From positions 124,001-188,000 of the forward strand of contig NZ_FOFS01000001.1 of NCBI RefSeq assembly GCF_900111015.1: a stretch of DNA of 64,000 nt. Reading direction: 5' to 3'. Position numbers and translations under genes: made by a program. This stretch comes from Solimonas aquatica. GTDB taxonomy: Bacteria > Pseudomonadota > Gammaproteobacteria > Nevskiales > Nevskiaceae. This document shows, one piece after another, positions 27,465 to 35,959 of the stretch. Each line of letters starts with the position of its first letter. Position 1 is the stretch's first letter. The notes below the pieces were generated by a model that searched no databases, was not told where the DNA came from, and was given only the letters and a program-made list of their open reading frames with translations.

Positions 27465-27866
27465 ATGCTGCAAGTCGGTATCTGGGCCGAGCACGGCGCA
27501 ACGTTCCTGCGCGTGCTGGTGATTGCCACCACGCTGTTCTTCGCGCTGCCCATCTTTCTGGTGCCGCTGCACTGGGCGCGCCTGATGCGCTGGCGCATTC
27601 CGCAGGACACCGACCTTGCCGTCTATTTCGGGCGCTGCCTGGGCGCCTTCATCCTGATCTTCGAGGGCTTGGCCTGGCGCGCGGCCTCGGGCCTGGAAGA
27701 CCTGCAGACGGTGTTCAAGATGCTGCTGGCCATCGCCGGCAGCATGGTGCTGGTCCACATCTATGGCGCGCTGCGCCGCATCCAGCCCTGGACCGAGACC
27801 CTGGAGATCGGCTTCTACGCGGGTTTGTTCTGGCTGGGGCTGCGGTTCTATCCGGTCGGTGTCTGA
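27465..27866 (+). CDS. Small integral membrane protein of unknown function
   Basis: A 133-residue protein with about four hydrophobic helices (roughly 14-36, 58-72, 80-98 and 112-128) and no signal cleavage site or recognised motif. GGGGAG lies just before the ATG. It is the last gene of the cytochrome-SBP-carrier-hydrolase group, 45 bases after it, and its stop is only six bases from the end of the convergent thiolase-fusion gene. I do not recognise the family. Context suggests a membrane partner of the quinoprotein relay, for example in passing electrons to quinone, but there are no heme or metal ligands in sight. Confidence 0.75.
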   Translation: MLQVGIWAEHGATFLRVLVIATTLFFALPIFLVPLHWARLMRWRIPQDTDLAVYFGRCLGAFILIFEGLAWRAASGLEDLQTVFKMLLAIAGSMVLVHIYGALRRIQPWTETLEIGFYAGLFWLGLRFYPVGV

Positions 27867-27872
27867 GCCGGC

Positions 27873-30167
27873 TCAACGTCCCTGCCAGACTGGCTTGCGC
27901 TTTTCCAGGAAGGCGCGCGGGCCTTCGGCGAAGTCGGCGGTGCCGAGCAGGGACATGAACTTCTCGCCCGAGAGCTGCGCCAGCTCGGCATCGCTCTGCT
28001 CGAAGGCCGAGGCGCAGATCAGGCGTGAGGCCTGCACCGCCAGCGGCGCGTTGTCGGCAATGCTCTGTGCCAGCGCCAGGGCGCGTGCACTCAGCTGCTC
28101 TTCATCGACCAGTTCGTTGATCAGGCCCAGGCTCAGGGCCTGCTCGGCGCCCACGGCCTCGCCGCTGAGAATCATCGCCATGGCCACGCGCGGCGGGATG
28201 CTGCGCGGCAGACGGTAAAGGCCGCCGGCCGCTGCAATCAGCGAACGCTTGACCTCCGGCAGACCGAAGCTGGCGCTGCGCGTGGCCACCGTCAGATCGC
28301 AGGCCAGCGACAGCTCGGTGCCGCCGCCCAGGGCGCTGCCGCTCACCGCCGCGATCCAGGGCTTGATGCGTTTGGCGTTGACGAAACCGGCAAAGCCATT
28401 GCGCGAGTGATTCAGTTCCAGGCCGCGACCGGCGGCAATCTCGCCCAGATCGGCGCCGGCGCAGAACACCTTGCCGCCGGCACCCTGCAGAATCGCGACG
28501 CGGATCTGCGGGTCTTCGTCCACCAGGCGCACATAGCGCGCCAGCAGGCGAGTGACCGCAGCGTTCACGGCATTGCGCTTTTCCGGTCGATCCAGGGTGA
28601 TCACCGCGATGTGCGCGCCGTGCCGCTCGAAGCGCACCGGCGCCGGCGGCAGCTGCGCGGGCGGCTGCAGGCCAAAGTGCAGCCAGCCGTCGTTGCCGTC
28701 GTAGATGTGCCCCTCGCGGCCGATCGCTTCCTGTGTGCCGTCGATCAGGAACTGCAGGGTGTCGCGCTCCAGTTCGGTGACGCGCGTGACCACGCGCTGG
28801 CCATCCGGCGTGCGCGCCAGCACGATGCCGCGATCCGGCTTGCCGCCGGGCGTGAACGAGACCGTATAGGTCTCGATGCGGGCCGGGCCGCTGTAGTCTT
28901 CGAGCAGCGCCGGTGCCGGCGCCTGCTGCGCTTCCAGTTCCGCCTGCAGGTCTTCGTTGCGCAGCGGCTGCGTCGGGGGCCGCCGCGCCAGCACCGCCGC
29001 ATGGTGCTTGGTGACGAACTCGCCATTGCCGTGCAACAGGCCCAGGCGACCTTCGCCGGCACGCAGGGCGCGCACCATCGCGGTGATGGCATGGGTCATG
29101 TAGTTGTTGCCCGGCCCGCCGAACATCGTCAGGCCACCGCAGACCGAGGTCTGCGCATCGGCCGCAAGGCCCAGCACGCGCCGCGCGAGCTTGGGCACGA
29201 TGGGAAAGCAGGAATACAGCTCGAAGAGATCCAGATCGCGCGCCGCCAGGCCGTTGAGCGCCAGGGTGCGCTGCAGCACCAGCTCCAGGGCGGGCGAGTG
29301 CTGATAGTGGGCGCGCTGCAGGAAGTCATAAGGCTCGTGCGCGCCGGCGCCGGACCAGATGTAGACCAGCTGGTCTTCGGGCACGCCCATGGCCAGGGCG
29401 CGCTCGCGCGTGGTGACGATCACCGCCGCCGCCTGATTCACCGCGACATTGGCCACCATGTATTTCTGGTAGGGCCAGTACAGGGGACGATTGTCCTTGC
29501 TGGGCGTGACCACTTCCTCGGCGCTCATGCTGCGCCCGCTCCAGGAATAAGGATTGCGCGCCGCCGCCTCCGAGTTTTTGGCGAAGATCAGGCCGGACTC
29601 GGCCTGCGACTCGGCAAAGCTCTGCTGCCAGTGTGCGCGGCAGGCGTTTTCATACAGCGGATAGATCGCCACCGGCGAGGACAGGCCGTAGTCGGCCGCC
29701 AGGCGCGACACATGATCCTCGGCATTGAGCGGACCCTTGCTGGGATGCGGATCGCTCCAGGCCGGCTTGCGGCCCTGGCTCAGCAGCGCGCCCATGGTGC
29801 GCACGGCCTCGGCACCACAGAGCAGGGACACCTCGCTCTGGCCCCTGACGATGTCCAGGGCGGCGTCGAGCATCATGCGCACCGGCGTCTCGCCGCCGAT
29901 CGGGCCCTGGATATGCTCGGCGCCGCGGATGCGCAGGCGCTGCGCCAGCAGCTCCGGCAGATTGCGATAGGCCCAGCAGAACAGATCGACCACGCGGATG
30001 GTGTCGATCTGCCGCAGCCAGCCGCCGCCGCCGTCGCGGTCTGCAGCCAGCACCGCCTCCTGCAGCAGTTCTACAGGCTCGCGGCCTTCGGCGGGATTGC
30101 GCGGCTTGTCGAGATATTCACCGATGGCAACGATGACGGGAACGCGTTCGCGGGCGGCTGTGTTCAT
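27873..30167 (-). CDS. Thiolase-like protein fused to enoyl-CoA hydratase
   Basis: A 764-residue cytoplasmic fusion. Residues 1-400 resemble acetyl-CoA acetyltransferase/SCP-x-like thiolases (LFELYSCFPIVPKLARRV, CGGLTMFGGPGNNY), followed by an OB-like C-domain (about 430-490; GGKPDRGIVLARTPDGQRVV). Residues 510-764 are a complete crotonase domain: RPEKRNAVN, oxyanion-hole FCAGADL, and both catalytic glutamates E618 (GGGTELSLACDL) and E638 (GLPEVKRS). In the thiolase half, the place of the nucleophilic Cys is occupied by GGETPVRMM, so it may not be a classical thiolase. It could combine hydration with a later acyl transfer or binding step. It is the last gene of the TetR-controlled operon. Confidence 0.88.
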   Translation of the reverse strand: MNTAARERVPVIVAIGEYLDKPRNPAEGREPVELLQEAVLAADRDGGGGWLRQIDTIRVVDLFCWAYRNLPELLAQRLRIRGAEHIQGPIGGETPVRMMLDAALDIVRGQSEVSLLCGAEAVRTMGALLSQGRKPAWSDPHPSKGPLNAEDHVSRLAADYGLSSPVAIYPLYENACRAHWQQSFAESQAESGLIFAKNSEAAARNPYSWSGRSMSAEEVVTPSKDNRPLYWPYQKYMVANVAVNQAAAVIVTTRERALAMGVPEDQLVYIWSGAGAHEPYDFLQRAHYQHSPALELVLQRTLALNGLAARDLDLFELYSCFPIVPKLARRVLGLAADAQTSVCGGLTMFGGPGNNYMTHAITAMVRALRAGEGRLGLLHGNGEFVTKHHAAVLARRPPTQPLRNEDLQAELEAQQAPAPALLEDYSGPARIETYTVSFTPGGKPDRGIVLARTPDGQRVVTRVTELERDTLQFLIDGTQEAIGREGHIYDGNDGWLHFGLQPPAQLPPAPVRFERHGAHIAVITLDRPEKRNAVNAAVTRLLARYVRLVDEDPQIRVAILQGAGGKVFCAGADLGEIAAGRGLELNHSRNGFAGFVNAKRIKPWIAAVSGSALGGGTELSLACDLTVATRSASFGLPEVKRSLIAAAGGLYRLPRSIPPRVAMAMILSGEAVGAEQALSLGLINELVDEEQLSARALALAQSIADNAPLAVQASRLICASAFEQSDAELAQLSGEKFMSLLGTADFAEGPRAFLEKRKPVWQGR

Positions 30168-30205
30168 GGCTTGTGGTGTGTGAGCTGCGCCAGTGCGCAG
30201 CGTAA

Positions 30206-31360
30206 TCAGAATTGCAGCTGTCGTGCGGCCAGGTCTTTCATGATTTCGCTGGCGCCGCCGCCGATGGACAGCACCTTGGTCTCGCGAAACACGCGCTCCA
30301 CCTTGGCGCCACGCAGGAAACCGGCGCCGCCGAAGATCTGCACGGCTTCGCCGGCGACCTCTTCCAGCGTGCTGGTGGCCAGATTCTTCAGCATGCACAG
30401 CTCGGCAATCGGTGCCTGCTGCCTGGAAACCTGCCAGGTGAGCAAGTCCAGCTGCGCCTTGACCGCGTCGATGCGCATCTTCATGTCCACCAGCTTGTGG
30501 CGGATCACCTGCCGCGTGATCAGCGGCTTGCCGAAGGTCTGGCGTTCGCGCGCATAGGCCAGGGCTTCGTCGTAACAGAGCTGCGCCGAGGCCCAGGCCT
30601 GTGCCGCCAGCATCAGGCGCTCGGAATTGAAGTTGCGCATGATCGCCAGGAAGCCGGCGTTTTCCGGACCCAGACGGTTGGCCACCGGCACGCGGCAGTT
30701 CTCGAAGTAAAGCGTGGCGGTGTCGGAGCAGTGCCAGCCCATCTTCTGCAGCGGGCTGCGGCTCAGGCCCTCGCAAGGCGCTTCCACCACCAGCAGCGAG
30801 ATGCCGTTCAGTCCCGGCTCGCCGGTGCGCACCGCCAGGGTGATGAAGTCGGCGCGCAGGCCGGAGGTGATGAAGGTCTTGGCGCCATCGACGATGTAGA
30901 CATCGTTCTCGCGGCGCGCACGCGTACGCAGATTGGCCACGTCCGAGCCACCACCGGGTTCGGTGATGGCCAGGGCCGCGATCTTCTCTCCCGCGAGCAC
31001 GGGCTTCAGGAAGCGTGCCTGCTGCTCGGCATTGCCCATGTACAGCACCGGCGGACTGGCGATGCCGTGCGAGAGCAGGCTGGCAATCAGGCCGCCGGCG
31101 CTGCTGCGCGCCAGCTCTTCCACCACGATCTGCTGGTAGAAGTAATCCGCAACCTCGATGCCGCCCAGGGCCTCGGGAAAGCCGATGCCCAGCAAGCCGG
31201 CTTCGCTGGCCTTGCGGTGCAGCTCGCGCGGCAGCTCGCCGGCCGTCTCCCAGGACTCGATGTGCGGCAGGCATTCGCGTTGCACGAAACGCCGCACCTG
31301 ATCGCGGAAGCTGTCGTGCTCGGCGGTGAAGAAGGGTGAGGCGGCGCTGCGCTTGCTCAT
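30206..31360 (-). CDS. Acyl-CoA dehydrogenase
   Basis: A 384-residue flavoenzyme that introduces the alpha,beta double bond into an acyl-CoA. FAD-binding and family signatures are AITEPGGGSDVANL (131-144) and the C-terminal FGGAGFLRGAKVERVFRETK. The usual catalytic Glu position near the C-terminus is Gly (SIGGGASEIM). E247 in NSERLMLA corresponds to the alternative catalytic Glu of isovaleryl- and long-chain dehydrogenases. It is the second acyl-CoA dehydrogenase of the operon and stands 16 bases after the SCP2-like gene; the thiolase-hydratase fusion follows 38 bases later. Confidence 0.92.
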   Translation of the reverse strand: MSKRSAASPFFTAEHDSFRDQVRRFVQRECLPHIESWETAGELPRELHRKASEAGLLGIGFPEALGGIEVADYFYQQIVVEELARSSAGGLIASLLSHGIASPPVLYMGNAEQQARFLKPVLAGEKIAALAITEPGGGSDVANLRTRARRENDVYIVDGAKTFITSGLRADFITLAVRTGEPGLNGISLLVVEAPCEGLSRSPLQKMGWHCSDTATLYFENCRVPVANRLGPENAGFLAIMRNFNSERLMLAAQAWASAQLCYDEALAYARERQTFGKPLITRQVIRHKLVDMKMRIDAVKAQLDLLTWQVSRQQAPIAELCMLKNLATSTLEEVAGEAVQIFGGAGFLRGAKVERVFRETKVLSIGGGASEIMKDLAARQLQF

Positions 31361-31376
31361 GATGGCTTGAGTCGGC

Positions 31377-31694
31377 TCAGGCCAGCTTGGCGGCGTCGAA
31401 GAAGCTGCCCATGCGCTGCGCCAGCATCAGATCGCCTTCCACCTGCAGCTTGCCGGTCATGAACGCGCTCATGCCATTGAGCTCGCCCTTGAGCAGGGCA
31501 ATCAGGTCTTCATCGGCCATGCTCACGGTCAGGTCGGCGGCGGGCGCCTTGCCTTCCACCGTGCTGCACACGCCGTCCTTGATCTGCACATAGGCAGGCG
31601 TGGAGGCATTGAACTGGATCACGCAGGCGCTGCTGCCGGCGGCGTTGGCATCGAAAGCGGCGGGCAGTTTCTTGAGGACATCGATCACGGACAT
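31377..31694 (-). CDS. Stand-alone SCP2 sterol-carrier domain protein
   Basis: A 105-residue protein that is a single SCP2 fold: VIQFNASTPAYVQIKDG, ADLTVSMADEDLIALLKGELNGMSAFMTGKLQVEGDLMLAQRM. SCP2 domains hold sterols, fatty acids or their CoA esters in a hydrophobic tunnel. The start at 31694 has a strong GGAGGAG upstream. It sits between the thiolase and acyl-CoA dehydrogenase genes and probably presents bulky acyl-CoAs to them. The MFE-2-like protein of the same operon carries three more SCP2 domains. Confidence 0.9.
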   Translation of the reverse strand: MSVIDVLKKLPAAFDANAAGSSACVIQFNASTPAYVQIKDGVCSTVEGKAPAADLTVSMADEDLIALLKGELNGMSAFMTGKLQVEGDLMLAQRMGSFFDAAKLA

Positions 31695-31736
31695 GGGGTA
31701 CTCCTCCAATCGTTGAAAAAATGATCTGCAGCGGAT

Positions 31737-32918
31737 TCAATCGCGACGATAGAGCGTCACCACGCAGGCGCCGCCCAGACCCAGGTTGTGCTGCAGGGCG
31801 ATGCGTGCGCCGTCCACCTGACGCGCATCGGCACAGCCGCGCAGCTGCCAGACCAGCTCGGTGCACTGTGCCAGACCCGTGGCGCCCAGGGGATGACCCT
31901 TGGACAGCAGGCCGCCGGAAGGATTGGTCACCACCTTGCCGCCGTAGGTGTTCTGCGCGTCCCAGATGAAGGCCTCGGCACCGCCTTCGGCACACAGGCC
32001 CAGGGCCTCGTAGGTGAGCAGCTCGTTGGCGGTGAAGCAGTCGTGCAGCTCCACGACATCCACTTCTTCAGGGCCGATGCCGGCGGCCTCGTACACCTGG
32101 CGTGCGGCGGCCTTGCTCATGTCGTAGCCGACCATCTTGATCATGCTCTTTTCCGAGAAGCTGCTGGCGAAGTCGGTGGTCATGGCCTGCGCGGCGATGT
32201 ACACCGGCTGGGCAATGCCGTGCTTGCTGGCGAACTCATCGGAGCAGAGGATCGCCGCACCCGCGCCGCAGGTGGGCGGGCAGCACTGGAAGCGCGTCAG
32301 GGGATCGAAGACTTCTTCCGAGGCCATGATCTCGTCCAGGCTCAGGGCCTGCGAGAACAGGGCGTAAGGATTGCGGCTGGCGTGGCGGCGCGCCTTCTCG
32401 GCGATCTTGCCGAAGGTTTCCTTGCGCGTGCCGTGCTCATAACGGTATTCGCGGCCGGCGCCGCCGAACATCTGCGCAGCGGGCGGGGCGCTGTTGATGC
32501 CCTGTACCTCGTTCATCAGCTGCACCTGCGGCCCCAGCGGCGGTTCGCGGTCGTCGAACTTGCTGCCCAGCGCGCCGCGCTCCATCTTCTCGAAGCCCAG
32601 GGCCAGCACGCATTCGGCGGCGCCGCTTGCCACGGCCTGCCGCGCCAGCCACAGCGCGGTGGAGCCGGTGGAGCAGTTGTTGTTGACGTTCACCACCGGA
32701 ATGCCGGTGAGGCCCAGTTCGTAGACCGCGCGCTGGCCGCAGGTGGAATCGCCGTACACATAGCCGACATAGGCCTGCTGCACTTCCTCGTAGGCAATGC
32801 CGGCATCCCGCAGCGCGATCTGACCGGCCTCGCGGGCCATCTCGTAGTACTCGGCACTGGCGCCCGGCTTGGCGAACCTGGTCATGCCCACGCCGATGAC
32901 ATTGACGCGACGTTTCAT
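31737..32918 (-). CDS. SCP-x-type thiolase / lipid-transfer thiolase
   Basis: A 393-residue thiolase of the sterol-carrier-protein-x family. The acylated cysteine is C82 in NNNCSTGS. Other active-site motifs are [12 protein letters not shown] and GHPLGATG, followed by [13 protein letters not shown]. Such enzymes cleave branched or steroid side-chain 3-ketoacyl-CoAs; some Ltp2 relatives act as aldolases with a DUF35 partner, but no DUF35 gene is present and the intact Cys supports true thiolase chemistry. It lies 27 bases after the MFE-2-like gene and 42 bases before the SCP2 gene. Confidence 0.92.
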   Translation of the reverse strand: MKRRVNVIGVGMTRFAKPGASAEYYEMAREAGQIALRDAGIAYEEVQQAYVGYVYGDSTCGQRAVYELGLTGIPVVNVNNNCSTGSTALWLARQAVASGAAECVLALGFEKMERGALGSKFDDREPPLGPQVQLMNEVQGINSAPPAAQMFGGAGREYRYEHGTRKETFGKIAEKARRHASRNPYALFSQALSLDEIMASEEVFDPLTRFQCCPPTCGAGAAILCSDEFASKHGIAQPVYIAAQAMTTDFASSFSEKSMIKMVGYDMSKAAARQVYEAAGIGPEEVDVVELHDCFTANELLTYEALGLCAEGGAEAFIWDAQNTYGGKVVTNPSGGLLSKGHPLGATGLAQCTELVWQLRGCADARQVDGARIALQHNLGLGGACVVTLYRRD

Positions 32919-32945
32919 GCTTGTCTCCGATTCAAAGCGAAAGAG

Positions 32946-35927
32946 TCACAGCAGCTCGGCCAGCAGGGCGAGCTGGGGTGCCAGGCGCACATCGCCGTCC
33001 ACGCGCAGGCGGCCCTGCTGATAGAGGCTGCGCACCGGCGCTTGGCGCTGCAGCAGGGCGTACAGGTCTTCATCGCGGATGCCGAACACGGCATCGGCCT
33101 GACCCGGTGCCTGCGCCTTCAGGCTGGGCTGCGCACCGCTGCAGTCCAGCAGCCAGCTGGCCTCGGGCTCGCGCAGGTTCAGGCGCAGCAGCTTGCCCTT
33201 GAGTGCAGCCAGGGCCGTCGAGTCCTGAGCCAGCTTCTGCTGCAGGCGTTCCAGCAAGGCTGCGCTGCGCGAGGCTGCCGGGCTCAGCGCCGATGCCGCG
33301 GCAGCCGGTGCACGCGGCGCCGCAGCCGCTGTGCCGCGCGCCTGCTGCAGCAACTTGGGATCGAGCTTCTGCAGGAAGCCCAGCTTCTGCGAGGCCATGA
33401 CATTGCCGCTGACCTTCATCTTGCCGCCGAAGTACAGCTTGTTGGGATCGGCCTTGCCGCTGGCCATGGCCAGGAAATCCTCATCCGCCATCTCCAGCTT
33501 GACATCGGCCTGCTCGGCGACGCCGGCGAAGACGCGGCCATCACCGGACTTCAGATCGATGACCCAGCTGCTGTCGGGCTGCTTGAGCTGAAACTGGAAC
33601 ACGGTCTTGATCTGCGCGCCCATGCCCGGATGTGCCTGCAGATGCAGACCGATGGCGGCGAAGATCGTGGCGCTGCCACTGGCATCGGCGGGCGGCGCGG
33701 CTTCGGCAGCCGCAGCCCTTGTGCCGCGCGTCTGCTGCAGCAGTTTGGGATCGAGCTTCTGCAGGAAGCCCAGCTTCTGCGAGGCCATGACATTGCCGCT
33801 GACCTTCATCTTGCCGCCGAAGTACAGCTTGTTGGGATCGGCCTTGCCGGTGGCCATGGCGATGAAATCGGCATCGGCGAGTTCCAGCGTGACATCGGCC
33901 TGTGCCGCCAGGCCTTGCTGAACCGCGCCGTCGCCGGACTTCAGATCCAGATACCAGTCGCTGTCCGGAGACTTGAGGCGGAACTGGAACACGGTCTTGA
34001 TCTGCTCGCCCAGACCCTTGTGCTGCTGCAGGTGCAGGGCGATGGCGCCGAACAGCTCGCCCGCGCTGGGGCCGGCATCGGCCGGCGGCTGCGCCGCAGC
34101 GGGCTTGGCGCTGGCCGCGACCGGAATCTGTTCGTAGAACTCGACGGCCGCGTTCTTGATCACGATCTTGTCGTTTTCCTTGACGCGGGTTTCGACGATG
34201 ACGCGCGTGGCCGATTCGCGCCACATGCGCGTGACCAGGGTCTGTCCCGGAAACACATTGTCGGCGAAGCGCACGCGGATGCTCTTGAAGCGACGCGCAT
34301 CGTTGCCGAGGAAAGCCTTGATCACATGGCGTGCGACATAACCATACGTGCAGAGGCCGTGCAGGATGGGCTTGTCGAAGCCGAAGGCCTTGGCGAAGGC
34401 CGGATCGGCGTGCAGCGGATTCCAGTCGCCGGAGAGCCGGTAGAGCAGGGCCTGGTTGGCATCGGTGCGTTCCTCGATCACGGCATCCGGTTCGCGCGCC
34501 GGTGGTTCCAGCGTTTCACCGGCCGGGCCGCGATCGCCGCCCCAGCCGCCGGCGCCGCGCACGAACATCGTGGTTTCGTTGTATGCCACTTCTTCGCCGG
34601 CCTGGTTGCGGCTCGTCACCGCGATCACCACCACGGCGTGCGGCGCCTTGTCATAGGCGGCTTTCAGCCTGAAGCTGTGCCGCAACTGATCCTGGCCCTT
34701 GAGCGGCTGCTTGATCTCGGTGTACTGCTCGCCGTGCAGCAGGCGCTCAAAACCGAAGTTGAGGCCCTTGAGCACCTGCTTGCCTTCCTTGGCCAGCGCC
34801 AGCATGGCATTGCTGGCCGGCATCACGGCGTAGGTGGGCAGCACCTGGAAGCGATCACCCTTGAGCTCGTAGACGTAGGACAGCTCCTGATCGTCGAGCG
34901 GGTCCGGTGCCGCGCCCACGCCGAGCGCATAGAGCGCGACATCGCGCTGATCGTACTGGCTGTCGATCACGGTCTCGCTGTTCATGGCCTGATCCAGGTC
35001 GATGAACTCGTTGCCGCCCAGCGACTTCGAATTCATGTTGGCCAGCAGCGGCGCCATGGATTCGTTGATGTTGCCGGGATGCTCGGCGTCGGTGAAGTCA
35101 CCGATCTGCGCCCAGTGCCTGGCCACGTCCTCGGCGCTGAACGGGCGACCCAGTGGCAGCGAGCGGCCCTTGCTGCGCTCCCAGCGCAGCTTGCCGATGT
35201 AACCGGCGCCGACCTCGAACAGGCTGCCGGATTCCTTGCAGTCCTCGTGGCAGAGCCAGCCGAGCAGGGGGCTGACGTATTCCGGCTTGAGCGCGGCGAT
35301 CAGTTCCGGCGGCAGCACGGTTTCGGTGAGGCGGCTGCCGGCGATCGGCGCGATGGTGTTGACGTGGATGTTCTTGGCGCGGCCTTCCTGCGCCAGGGTG
35401 TTGGCCAGCCCCACCAGCGCGAGCTTGGCTGCCGAGTAATTGGCCTGGCCGAAGTTGCCGTAGATGCCGGCGGCCGAGGTGGTCATGATGATGCGGCCAT
35501 AGCCCTTGTCGCGCAGGATCGGCCAGGCCGCGTGCGAAACCCGGAACGCGCCATGCAGATGCACGCGCACGATCAGATCCCAGTCCGCCTGCGTCATCTT
35601 GTGGAAGCTGCTGTCGCGCAGGATGCCGGCGTTGTTGACCACGATGTCCAGGGTGCCGAAGGCATCCAGCGCGGTCTGCACGATCCTGTCGCCGTCTTCC
35701 ACCGAATCGTAATTGGCTACTGCCTCGCCGCCGGCGGCGCGGATCTCCTCGACCACCTTGTCGGCGGCGGCGCTGGACTTGCCCTCGCCATGAATGCCGC
35801 CGCCCAGATCGTTGACCACCACCCGCGCGCCGCGGGCGGCGAACATCAGGGCATGCTGACGGCCCAGGCCATTGCCGGCGCCGGTGATGATCGCCACCTT
35901 GCCGTCGTAGCGCAGCTCGCTGCTCAT
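32946..35927 (-). CDS. MFE-2-like multifunctional protein: SDR dehydrogenase, MaoC hydratase 2 and three SCP2 domains
   Basis: A 993-residue fusion like peroxisomal multifunctional enzyme type 2 (HSD17B4). Residues 1-300 form a short-chain dehydrogenase with TGAGNGLG (15-22) and active-site S151, Y164 and K168, oxidising 3-hydroxyacyl-CoA. Residues 330-600 form a two-hotdog enoyl-CoA hydratase 2 with the motif SGDWNPLHADP (D501, N503, H506). SCP2 domains follow at about 620-733 and 750-863, and a more diverged one at 885-993; human MFE-2 has only one. The first two SCP2 copies share 38 identical residues. The start at 35927 has AGGAG at about ten bases; an ATG three codons earlier is too close to it. 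Confidence 0.93.
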   Translation of the reverse strand: MSSELRYDGKVAIITGAGNGLGRQHALMFAARGARVVVNDLGGGIHGEGKSSAAADKVVEEIRAAGGEAVANYDSVEDGDRIVQTALDAFGTLDIVVNNAGILRDSSFHKMTQADWDLIVRVHLHGAFRVSHAAWPILRDKGYGRIIMTTSAAGIYGNFGQANYSAAKLALVGLANTLAQEGRAKNIHVNTIAPIAGSRLTETVLPPELIAALKPEYVSPLLGWLCHEDCKESGSLFEVGAGYIGKLRWERSKGRSLPLGRPFSAEDVARHWAQIGDFTDAEHPGNINESMAPLLANMNSKSLGGNEFIDLDQAMNSETVIDSQYDQRDVALYALGVGAAPDPLDDQELSYVYELKGDRFQVLPTYAVMPASNAMLALAKEGKQVLKGLNFGFERLLHGEQYTEIKQPLKGQDQLRHSFRLKAAYDKAPHAVVVIAVTSRNQAGEEVAYNETTMFVRGAGGWGGDRGPAGETLEPPAREPDAVIEERTDANQALLYRLSGDWNPLHADPAFAKAFGFDKPILHGLCTYGYVARHVIKAFLGNDARRFKSIRVRFADNVFPGQTLVTRMWRESATRVIVETRVKENDKIVIKNAAVEFYEQIPVAASAKPAAAQPPADAGPSAGELFGAIALHLQQHKGLGEQIKTVFQFRLKSPDSDWYLDLKSGDGAVQQGLAAQADVTLELADADFIAMATGKADPNKLYFGGKMKVSGNVMASQKLGFLQKLDPKLLQQTRGTRAAAAEAAPPADASGSATIFAAIGLHLQAHPGMGAQIKTVFQFQLKQPDSSWVIDLKSGDGRVFAGVAEQADVKLEMADEDFLAMASGKADPNKLYFGGKMKVSGNVMASQKLGFLQKLDPKLLQQARGTAAAAPRAPAAAASALSPAASRSAALLERLQQKLAQDSTALAALKGKLLRLNLREPEASWLLDCSGAQPSLKAQAPGQADAVFGIRDEDLYALLQRQAPVRSLYQQGRLRVDGDVRLAPQLALLAELL
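33355..33459 (-). repeat. 105-bp perfect direct repeat inside the MFE-2-like gene, copy in second SCP2 domain
   Basis: These 105 bases are identical to 33745-33849, exactly 390 bases (130 codons) away and in frame. They encode the strand-helix segment from KADPNKLYFGG to FLQKLDPK. Flanking parts of the two SCP2 domains differ at many positions, so perfect identity here points to recent gene conversion or strong constraint. Confidence 0.9.
33745..33849 (-). repeat. 105-bp perfect direct repeat inside the MFE-2-like gene, copy in first SCP2 domain
   Basis: Partner of 33355-33459, identical over all 105 bases and in the same orientation. Confidence 0.9.
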
Positions 35928-35959
35928 CTTCGTCATTCTCCTGGTCTGTCGGCGCACGA

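Noticed and set aside
30168-31274. An N-terminal extension of the thiolase-hydratase fusion to 1133 residues
   Set aside because: The extra part lies over the acyl-CoA dehydrogenase gene in another frame and is Arg/Ala-rich nonsense. The start at 30167 begins the recognisable domain.
33355-33849. A CRISPR or satellite array suggested by the perfect repeat in the MFE-2-like gene
   Set aside because: There are only two copies, in frame, 390 bases apart and coding for the same domain segment. This is domain duplication.
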